This document shows positions 57,168 to 64,000 of a DNA stretch of 64,000 nucleotides, in pieces. The notes below the pieces were generated by a model, which was not told the origin of the DNA, ran no database searches, and worked only from the letters and a program-made list of their open reading frames with translations. The position numbers and the translations under genes are program-made. Source of the DNA: Lentzea tibetensis. GTDB taxonomy: Bacteria > Actinomycetota > Actinomycetes > Mycobacteriales > Pseudonocardiaceae. The stretch spans positions 62,001 through 126,000 of the forward strand of contig NZ_VOBR01000029.1 in NCBI RefSeq assembly GCF_007845675.1, given 5' to 3'. Positions within the stretch are counted from its first letter, which is position 1. Each line of letters opens with the position of its first letter.

Positions 57168-58189
57168 AGCTGCACTACCTCCTGCTCACGGGCCGACCGG
57201 AACGCGGCCTCGATGACTTCCAGCGCGTAGACCGCCTCACGCGGGTCGACGGGTGTGCCGCCGTCGCGCAGGGTCTCGTAGAACCGCTCGTACGCGCCGC
57301 GTTCGAGAGGGACTTTCGACCCTGCCTCGAGCAGGCCGACGAAGCCCTGGCGCTCGGCCGGTTCCTCGCCCCATCCGGGGTCTCCCGGACGGCGCCCGGC
57401 CGCGAGCGCGTCCTCCTGCCCATCAAGTCCTTTGATGACAAACGCTCCCTCGCCGCCGAGGACGCGGAATCGCGGACCGTGATGTGCGGCGGTCGCGCTG
57501 GCCCACAGGTGTGAGCGGACCCCGCTCGTGTGGGTGAGCGCCACGAACACGTCGTCGTCGACGAGTGCTCCCGGACGCCGTCGGTCCAGTTCGGCGTACA
57601 CGGTGCGGACCGGCCCGAACAGCTGAATCGCCTGGTCCACGATGTGCGCGCCCAGGTCGTAGAGCAGGCCACCCGCCTCGTCGGGTGCGCCGAACTCGCG
57701 CCAGTTGTCCCAGATCTCGGGCACCCAGCGCTCGTAGCGCGACTCGAAGCGGCGGATGTCCCCGAGCCGGCCGAGGTTCGCCCGAACGGTCAAGAAGTCG
57801 CTGTCCCAGCGCCGGTTCTGGAACACGGTGAGTTGCACACCGTGCTCCTCGGCCAGTTCGACGAGCCTGCGCGCCTCGCGGGCGGACGGCGCGAACGGCT
57901 TGTCGACCACGGCCGGGAGGCCCGCCTCGATCGCCCTCGTCGCGAGCTCGACGTGGGTCTTGTTCGGCGTGGCGACCACGACGAGGTCGAGCTCCTCGGC
58001 GAACAGCTCGTCGGCGCTGTTCAGGACCTTGGCGGTGGGGTGGGCGGCTTCGGCGTGCGCGCGGCGTTCGGGGTCGGCGGTGACGATCGCGGCGAGCGTC
58101 ATGCCGTCGGTGGACGAGATCAGCGGCGCGTGGAACACCCGGCCCGCGATGCCGTAGCCGAGCAGACCGACGCGGATGTCGGAGGTCAT
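57164..58189 (-). CDS. Gfo/Idh/MocA-family oxidoreductase
   Basis: 341 residues from ATG 58189. Rossmann start VGLLGYGIAGRVFHAPLI, VVVATPNKTHVELA, catalytic-site motif VDKPFAPSAREARRL (the E/D-K-P), and C-terminal sheet domain with GGLLYDLGAHIVDQAIQLFG. Members oxidise sugars, inositols or related polyols with NAD(P). Substrate unknown. Divergent from the ROK repressor gene, its likely regulator. Confidence 0.93.
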   Translation of the reverse strand: MTSDIRVGLLGYGIAGRVFHAPLISSTDGMTLAAIVTADPERRAHAEAAHPTAKVLNSADELFAEELDLVVVATPNKTHVELATRAIEAGLPAVVDKPFAPSAREARRLVELAEEHGVQLTVFQNRRWDSDFLTVRANLGRLGDIRRFESRYERWVPEIWDNWREFGAPDEAGGLLYDLGAHIVDQAIQLFGPVRTVYAELDRRRPGALVDDDVFVALTHTSGVRSHLWASATAAHHGPRFRVLGGEGAFVIKGLDGQEDALAAGRRPGDPGWGEEPAERQGFVGLLEAGSKVPLERGAYERFYETLRDGGTPVDPREAVYALEVIEAAFRSAREQEVVQL

Positions 58190-58201
58190 GCACCCATTAA
58201 A

Positions 58202-58214
58202 GCAACGCTGTTGC
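58202..58214. promoter_or_regulatory. Operator-like palindrome between oxidoreductase and ROK regulator
   Basis: GCAAC-GCT-GTTGC, flanked by near-symmetric ATTA/TAAT sequence. It lies 13 bp before the oxidoreductase ATG and 22 bp before the ROK GTG, well placed for repression of both. Confidence 0.55.
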
Positions 58215-58235
58215 GTAATGTCATACGATCGTGGT

Positions 58236-59279
58236 GTGGACCTCGGATTCGTGCGCAGCTACAACGAGTCGGTCGTGCTGGGGCTGGTGCGCGACGGCGC
58301 CGCGACGCGGGTCGAGCTGGCCGAGCTGACCGGGCTGACGCCGCAGGCGGTGTCGAAGATCATCGCGCGGCTGGTCGCGGCCGGGCTGGTCGCCGAGGGC
58401 GGCACCCGCAACGTCGGCGTAGGCAAGCCCCGGACGTTGCTCACCGTCGTGCCCGGCGGCGCGCACGCGTTCGGCGTGCACGTCGACCGCGACGAGCTGC
58501 GGGTCGTGCTGACCGACCTGACCGGCGCGGTGGTCCACCGCTCGTCGACCCCGCTGTCCGCCGGGTTCACGCCCGCTGTCGTCGTCGACGCGCTGGCCGC
58601 CGCCGTCTCGTCCGCCGCCGTCTCGTCCGTCTCGGTCGAGCGGCTGCTGGGCGTCGGCATCGGGATCGCCGGCCCGCTGGACTTCCGCGACGGCGTGGTG
58701 CACGACGCGACCGGGCTGCCCGGCTGGCACGACGTGCCGCTGCGCGAGCTGGTGTCCGCGCGTCTCGGCCTGCCGGTGCTGGTCGACAAGGACACGAACG
58801 TCGCGGTGGTCGCCGAGGCGTGGCGGCGTGGTCCCGAGTTCCGCGACGCGGCGGTGGTCTACGTGGGCACCGGTGTCGGCGCCGGGTTGCTGCTGGACGG
58901 CACCGTGCACCGGGGCGCGCGATCCGGTGCGGGGGAGTTCGGGCACACGACGATCCAGCTCGACGGTCCGGCGTGCGCGTGTGGACGGACGGGGTGCGTC
59001 GAGGCCGTGCACCGCGTCCGCGTGGAGTCCGGTGACCTGCCGGCCGCTGCCGACGTGCTCGGTGTCGCGGTGATGGACCTGGTGCGGTTGCTGGACATCT
59101 CACACGTCGTCCTGAGTGGACGGTCGGTGCTGGACGCGCCGGGTGCATACCTGTCGGGGGTGCGTGCGCGGGTGCCGTCGTCGGAGTGGCTGCCGGTCGA
59201 GGTGAGCGTGACCGCGCTGGGTGCGGACCTGGTCGCGGTCGGGGCCGCGCAGCTCGTGCTGGGGCAGTTGTTCGCTTAG
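58236..59279 (+). CDS. ROK-family transcriptional regulator
   Basis: 347 residues from GTG 58236; an in-frame ATG at 58218 is possible. N-terminal winged HTH (GLVRDGAATRVELAELTGLTPQAVSKIIARLVAAGLV) and ROK sugar-kinase-like domain (VGIGIAGPLDFRDG, GTGVGAGLLLDG, GEFGHTTIQ) with the zinc motif ACACGRTGCVEA. A repressor of this type releases DNA on binding a sugar; the divergent oxidoreductase and GlcG-like genes are the probable targets. Confidence 0.92.
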   Translation: MDLGFVRSYNESVVLGLVRDGAATRVELAELTGLTPQAVSKIIARLVAAGLVAEGGTRNVGVGKPRTLLTVVPGGAHAFGVHVDRDELRVVLTDLTGAVVHRSSTPLSAGFTPAVVVDALAAAVSSAAVSSVSVERLLGVGIGIAGPLDFRDGVVHDATGLPGWHDVPLRELVSARLGLPVLVDKDTNVAVVAEAWRRGPEFRDAAVVYVGTGVGAGLLLDGTVHRGARSGAGEFGHTTIQLDGPACACGRTGCVEAVHRVRVESGDLPAAADVLGVAVMDLVRLLDISHVVLSGRSVLDAPGAYLSGVRARVPSSEWLPVEVSVTALGADLVAVGAAQLVLGQLFA

Positions 59280-59289
59280 CCTGAGGTAC

Positions 59290-60087
59290 GTGGACGTTCA
59301 GCACGTCACGGGGGCGCCACGGCCGTCGCTGCTCCCGTTCGTGACGCGGTACGACGGGTATCGGATGCGCACCGAGCCCGGCGTCCACCGCGGCCTGCCC
59401 GGCCGCTCGCTGACGATCGTCCTGACGCTCGACGGCACCGTCGACATGGCGTGCGGCTCGTTCGAGACGCTGGTCAGCGGTCTGCACGACACGGCGGTGC
59501 TGATCACGCACCCCGGTGTCCAGCACGGCGTGCAGGTCGAGCTGACGCCACTGGGAGCGCGCGCACTGTTCGGACTTCCCGCGGGCGAGCTCGCGTTCAC
59601 GTCGCTGACCTGGGACTCGCTCGGTGCGCCCGGTGACGAGGTGCTCGACCGGCTGCGGTCCGCGCTCACCTGGGCGGACCGGTTCGCGGTGCTGGATTCC
59701 GTGTTCGCGCGCCTGCTGAGCCCGGTGCGGCTGCCCGCGCCCGAGGTGGTGTGGGCGTGGGAGCGTCTCGCCGCCGGGTCCGGTGTCGGTGACATCGCCC
59801 GCGAGGTCGGCTGGAGCCGTCAGCACCTCGCCGGTGCGTTCCGCCGCGAGTACGGGCTCACGCCGAAGGTCGCGGGGCGGGTGATGCGGTTCGAGCGCGC
59901 CAACCTGATGTTGCGCGGGATGCGGCGTCCCGGCCTCGCCGAGGTCGCCGTCGTGTGCGGGTACACCGACCAGGCGCACTTCACGCGCGAGTGGCGCGCG
60001 TTCAGCGGTGCGACGCCGACGGAGTGGATGGCGGCGGAGCTTCCATTCGTACAAGACGTCTCGGTGCTGCCGGCCGCATCCTCGTAG
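59290..60087 (+). CDS. AraC-family transcriptional regulator
   Basis: 265 residues from GTG 59290. The unassigned N-terminal part (FVTRYDGYRMRTEPGVHRGLPGRSLTIVLTLDG) resembles the DUF6597-like ligand region. The C-terminal AraC HTH is GSGVGDIAREVGWSRQHLAGAFRREYGLTPKVAGRVMRFERA and LAEVAVVCGYTDQAHFTREWRAFSGATPTEW. The VOC gene follows after 2 bp, a common AraC/VOC pair. Ligand unknown. Confidence 0.92.
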   Translation: MDVQHVTGAPRPSLLPFVTRYDGYRMRTEPGVHRGLPGRSLTIVLTLDGTVDMACGSFETLVSGLHDTAVLITHPGVQHGVQVELTPLGARALFGLPAGELAFTSLTWDSLGAPGDEVLDRLRSALTWADRFAVLDSVFARLLSPVRLPAPEVVWAWERLAAGSGVGDIAREVGWSRQHLAGAFRREYGLTPKVAGRVMRFERANLMLRGMRRPGLAEVAVVCGYTDQAHFTREWRAFSGATPTEWMAAELPFVQDVSVLPAASS

Positions 60088-60089
60088 CC

Positions 60090-60491
60090 ATGACACCTGC
60101 ATCCACTGTGTGGCCGACGCTTTCCTATGACGACGCGCCGGCCGGTATTCGTTTCCTGGTCGAGGCTTTCGGGTTCGCGGAGCACCTGGTCGTGCCCGGC
60201 GAGGCCGACGGCGAGGTCGTGCACGCCGAGCTCGTGTGGCCCGAGGGCGGCGGCGTGATGCTCGGGTCGAGCAAGCGTTCGGCCGGTGAGTCCGGGGGAA
60301 GTGCTCAGGGCTCGGCCTCCATCTACGTCGTCACCGCGAATCCCGATGAGGTGTATGCGCGGGCGCATGCGGCCGGAGCCGTTGAGGTGCGCGGGTTGCG
60401 CGACGAGGACTACGGCTCGCGCGGATTCATCGTGCGGGACCCGGAGGGCAACACCTGGAGCTTCGGCTCATACCGGGGAGCGAGTAATTGA
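60090..60491 (+). CDS. VOC-family protein (glyoxalase/bleomycin-resistance fold)
   Basis: 133 residues from ATG 60090. Two beta-alpha-beta-beta-beta units: SYDDAPAGIRFLVEAFGFAEHLVV and AHAAGAVEVRGLRDEDYGSRGFIVRDPEGNTWSFGSY. The RDPEGNTWSFG end matches VOC/PhnB-like proteins that bind drugs or carry out metal-dependent isomer/lyase steps. The first metal site is weak. Co-transcribed with the AraC regulator. A TGGTGA...TCACCA hairpin (60530-60549) follows. Confidence 0.88.
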   Translation: MTPASTVWPTLSYDDAPAGIRFLVEAFGFAEHLVVPGEADGEVVHAELVWPEGGGVMLGSSKRSAGESGGSAQGSASIYVVTANPDEVYARAHAAGAVEVRGLRDEDYGSRGFIVRDPEGNTWSFGSYRGASN

Positions 60492-60529
60492 CGAACGTGC
60501 AACCTGGGTGAGTGAAGCGGAGTCCTCCA

Positions 60530-60549
60530 TGGTGATCGTTTTTTCACCA
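60530..60549 (+). terminator. Short T-rich hairpin after the VOC gene
   Basis: TGGTGA and TCACCA pair around a T-rich loop. It lies between the VOC stop and the subtilase start (12 bp before the GTG), so it may end the AraC/VOC transcript. The stem is only 6 bp. Confidence 0.4.
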
Positions 60550-60561
60550 CAGGGGAGGACA

Positions 60562-63500
60562 TGTGCGACCAGCCAGACATCTGGTGATCGCCGCTCTGGC
60601 CGCCGGTCTCGTGACGCCGGCGGCTCAGGCGGCACCGGCCGTTCAGCACGGTGCGAGCACTCGCACCGTCACGTTGATCAGCGGTGACAAGGTCGTCGTC
60701 GACGACAAGGGCGCGTTCGTCGGCACCGAGGGGAGGCCGGGCACGTCGTTCGTCCGGTACGTCGAGAACGACCACCAGTTCGTGGTGCCGGAGGACGCGC
60801 TGCCGTTGCTGGCGAAGGACCGGTTGGACAAGCGGTTCTTCGACGTCACGGCACTGCTGGACTTCGGGTACGAGGACGCGAAGATCGACCACATCCCGGT
60901 GCTCAACAGTGGTTTCCGGGCTGCCGGGAACACGGCGAAGAAGGACGCGGCGCAGCAGTGGGGCAGGCTGCTGCAGGCGAGCATCCAGTCCGAGAAGATG
61001 TGGCTCGACGGACGGGCGAGGCTGACGCTCAACGAGAGCGTGCCGATGGTCGGCGCGCCGCAGGCGTGGCAGAACGGCCTGGACGGCAAGGGCGTGACGG
61101 TGGCCGTGCTGGACACCGGGTACGACCAGGGGCACCCCGAGCTGCAGGGTGTCGTCAGCACCAGCAAGGACTTCACCGGCCTCGGCATCCAGGACACGAA
61201 CGGCCACGGCACGCACGTGGCGTCCACCGTCGCCGGGCGGGGTGGCACGTACACCGGCGTCGCGAAGGGCGCGACGCTCGCGGTCGGCAAGGTGTGCGAG
61301 GAGTTCGGCTGCCAGGAAAGCGCTGTCATCGCGGGCATGGAATGGGCTGCGCGAGAGGCGAAGGCCAAGGTCGTCAGCATGAGCCTCGGCGGCGACCAGA
61401 GCGACGGCACGGATCCGTTGTCCCAGGCCGTGAACCGCCTCACCGAGGAGACCGGCGCGCTGTTCGTCATCGCGGCGGGCAACTCGGGCGTCTACCGCAG
61501 GGTGTCGTCGCCGGCCGCGGCGGACTCGGCGCTCGCCGTCGCGAACGTGACGAAGCAGGGGCCGCTCAACGACTCGTCGTCGCGCGGGCCGCGGATCGGT
61601 GACCACGCCGTGAAGCCGGACATCGCCGCGCCCGGCACGGACATCGTCGCCGCACGGGCCAAGGACACGCTCCCCGGCCAGGCGGTCGACGAGTTCCACG
61701 CCCGGCTGACCGGCACCTCCATGGCGACGCCGCACGTCGCCGGTGCCGCCGCGATCCTGGCTCAGCGCAACCCTTCCTGGACCGCGGGGGAGCTGAAGGC
61801 ACATCTCATGGGGACCGCGAAGGACGGCACCAAGCCGGACGAGGTGGGCACCGGGCTGCTGGACGTGGCGAAGGCGGCCACGCAGCAGGTGCGCGCGGAC
61901 GCGGGCAGCCTCTCGTACGGGTTGCTGGAGTGGCCGCACACCGAGGTCAGGAACAAGACGATCACCTACCGCAACGACGGCGACCAGCCGGTGACGCTGA
62001 AGGTCTCGTTGCCGCTGAACGACTTCAGCCTCTCGGCCGACACGGTCACGGTGCCCGCGCACGGCACCGCGCCGCTCACCGTGATCCTCGACCCGCGCAA
62101 GGGCCTCGGCCAGTTCTACGGCTACCTCACCGCGGAGGCACCGGGCGTGAAGATCACCACCGCGGTCGGTGCGTACGTGCAGGAGGAGCGGCACCGGCTG
62201 ACCGTCCGCGCCACCGGCCGCGACGGAAAGCCCGTGGGCGAGTACATGTTGCTGGTCAACCAGACCACCGGCGAGAGCTCGCCGCTGCTGCTGGACGCGA
62301 CCGGCGTCGGCTCGGTCAAGCTGCCGGTCGCGGACTACGCGGTCCTCAGCCGCGTCAAGGAGTACGACGAGGCGCGGCACTGGTACGCGCCCGTGTCGGC
62401 GACCGACGTCGTGGGCAAGGTGTCCCTCGCGCAGGACGCCGAGGTCGTGCTGGACACCCGGCAGGCGAAGCCGATCAAGGTCGACGTCGGCGACTCCCGA
62501 GTGGCGCAGCTGCACCGGGAGACCGACCTGTCGGTGCCGAGGATCCCCAGCAAGAACACTTCAGGCGTCAGCGGCCCGCTCTACGGCGCCACCGACGTCT
62601 ACGGCCTGCGCTTCGGCGACCCGGTGGCCAACGTGACCTACGAGACGCTGCTGAAGGCCGCGCAGCCGCGCGTGTCGATCGACGGCCGGTTCCGGTTCCC
62701 GCTCGGCACCTACGGTTCGAGCGGTCCGGTCTCCGGCAGGCACGAGTACCCCGTCGTCCTGCCCGGCGGTGACGTCAAGGGCGCGCTCGTCGTGCTGCAG
62801 CTGAAGGACGGCGCCGAGTGGGAGATCTTCGACCACGCGCAGAGGTTGAAGGACGCCGGAGCCGCCGCGGTGCTCCAGGTCGGCCCCATCCCGTTCGCGA
62901 TGAACGAGCAGACCGCGCTGCCCGTCGTGTGGGCGACCCAGCACCACGCGGCCGGTCTGGTGCGTGAGCTGTCCGAGGGCAAACCGGTGCGACTGACCCT
63001 CACCGGGGCGGAGACCTCTCCCGTCAGCTACAACCTCTTCTACCCGGAAAAGGGTCTTCCCGCGGGCAAGACCTACACGCGTGGCCCGGTGGCCGAGGTG
63101 AGCTCGACCTACCGCTCGTCCGGTGCGGACGCTCTCGTCTCGCAGCGCGTGCACCCGGTGGTGGAGGGCCAGCCGGCCAAGATGATCCTGCTGCTCGACG
63201 AGTGGCTGCTGGCCCCGGCGTCGCGCACCGAGTTCTACACGGCGGGCAACGGGATCGGCTTCTACCGCGAGGTCGGCATCGGCCGGATGTTCGGCGCCGA
63301 CGCCCGTGACCCGCACGTCGGGAACTGGAGCGACCAGCGGTACCTGAAGTTCCGGCCGGGGCAGAAGACGTCCGTGGTCTGGAACGAGGGCGTGTCCGCG
63401 CCCCGCGTCGGCATCCCGCCCGGCGGGTACGCGCCGTGGTCGCGCAACGAGGTGGCCCGCGCCGGCGACGCCATCTCGGCGTCGGTGTCGGTGTTCTCCG

Positions 63501-64000
63501 CGGGCAACGCGCTGGAGGGCTGGGTCCGCAGCGGCTGGGGCACGCTGGCGCTGAGCCGCGACGGTCAGCCGCTCGGCACCTCGCCGCGCCCGTCGTACGG
63601 CGAGTGGCGGGTGCCGCCGGGGCAGGGCCGCTACGAGTTGGCGCTCTCCGCGGAACGCGCGGGCGCGCCGCAGGTCGCGCTGTCCACGCGGGTGGACACG
63701 AAGTGGGGGTTCACCTCCGCCACGTCCACCGGCGCGTTGCCGTTGTTGCAGGTCGCGTACGACATTCCACTCGACATCCGCAACAGCGCGCGGGCCGGTG
63801 CTCCGGTACCGGTCAAGTTCACCTTCCCGAGGCAGTCGGGTGCGGGCCACGCGACGGTGCGTGACTGGAAGGCCTGGGCGTCCTACGACGACGGGGCCAC
63901 CTGGGTGCCGGTGCGGTCGATCATTCCGCCAGGAGGGAAGGCCGGTGGCTTCGTGTCACTGAAGGTCACCGCGTCGGACACCGACGGCAACACGGTCGAC
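60562..64000 (+). CDS. Secreted subtilisin-like serine protease (S8), 3' end beyond window
   Basis: 1146 codons are visible from GTG 60562 (GGGAGGA four bases upstream), and the frame is open at the window edge. Signal peptide (VRPARHLVIAALAAGLVTPAAQA), propeptide to about residue 165, then the S8 domain with the catalytic triad in order: D of VAVLDTGYDQ, H of NGHGTHVAST, S of LTGTSMATPHVAG. The remaining >650 residues are beta-rich, with a PA-like region (ALVVLQLKDGAEWEIFDHAQRLKDAGAAAVLQ) and several unassigned beta domains. This is a large cell-wall or extracellular protease of the actinobacterial multi-domain type. Confidence 0.93.

Noticed and set aside
58567-60102. Long minus-strand frame opposite the ROK and AraC genes
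   Set aside because: Arg/Pro-rich shadow sequence; both plus-strand genes have full domain signatures.

Overview
The window is 64 kb of high-GC actinobacterial chromosome. Codon use, frequent GTG/TTG starts, 4-bp start/stop overlaps, LAL and NarL regulators, fused isobutyryl-CoA mutase, EshA-type family 2B encapsulins and geosmin-synthase-like terpene cyclases together suggest a mycelial actinomycete, most likely of the Pseudonocardiales (Lentzea/Saccharothrix/Amycolatopsis-like). That placement is inference from gene content. I saw no rRNA, tRNA, CRISPR array, transposase or phage gene. About 60 protein genes are supported, and both ends are cut inside a gene.

Left part (1-13.5 kb): a partial dikinase-like protein with swapped domain order, a glycosyltransferase, a NarL-type two-component system divergent from an ABC exporter, an MFS permease, a membrane diguanylate cyclase, an OmpR-type two-component system with a tiny lipoprotein, and two unknown cell-surface proteins. 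13.5-20.1 kb is carbohydrate use: a secreted GH64 beta-1,3-glucanase and a sugar dehydrogenase share an intergenic region holding a perfect LacI/CebR-type operator, followed by xylose isomerase, a GH65 disaccharide phosphorylase and a beta-phosphoglucomutase in one operon. 20-27.5 kb is mixed metabolism (GNATs, VIT transporter, ADH, Rieske protein, macro-domain protein, AKR/SDR pair) and includes an unknown gene with a good SOS box.

27.6-33.4 kb: icmF, then a caspase-fold protease and an alpha/beta hydrolase arranged as a pair. 33.5-38.3 kb: a secreted DUF1080 protein, then a DosR/DevR-like dormancy island (Acg-type protein, GAF sensor kinase, response regulator, universal stress protein) with two matching DevR-type boxes at equal distance from their genes. 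38.4-47.8 kb: YceI/MarR, a GlxA-type regulator, a LAL regulator next to a 45-residue secreted peptide gene, and divergent citrate synthases, one fused to a DNA-binding domain, separated by a long palindrome.

The most notable system is 47.8-56.4 kb on the minus strand: two family 2B (EshA-like) encapsulin shell proteins interleaved with two class I terpene cyclases, then a prenyl diphosphate synthase, ispH and dxs. This reads as a self-contained terpene nanocompartment operon: dxs and ispH feed the MEP pathway, the prenyl synthase makes the diphosphate substrate, and the cyclases are probable cargo of a two-subunit shell. Both shell proteins carry a cyclic-nucleotide-binding-like insert that has lost the canonical phosphate-binding arginine.

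Right end (56.7-64 kb): a GlcG/HbpS-like protein, a Gfo/Idh/MocA oxidoreductase divergent from a ROK regulator, an AraC/VOC pair and a large secreted subtilase running off the end.
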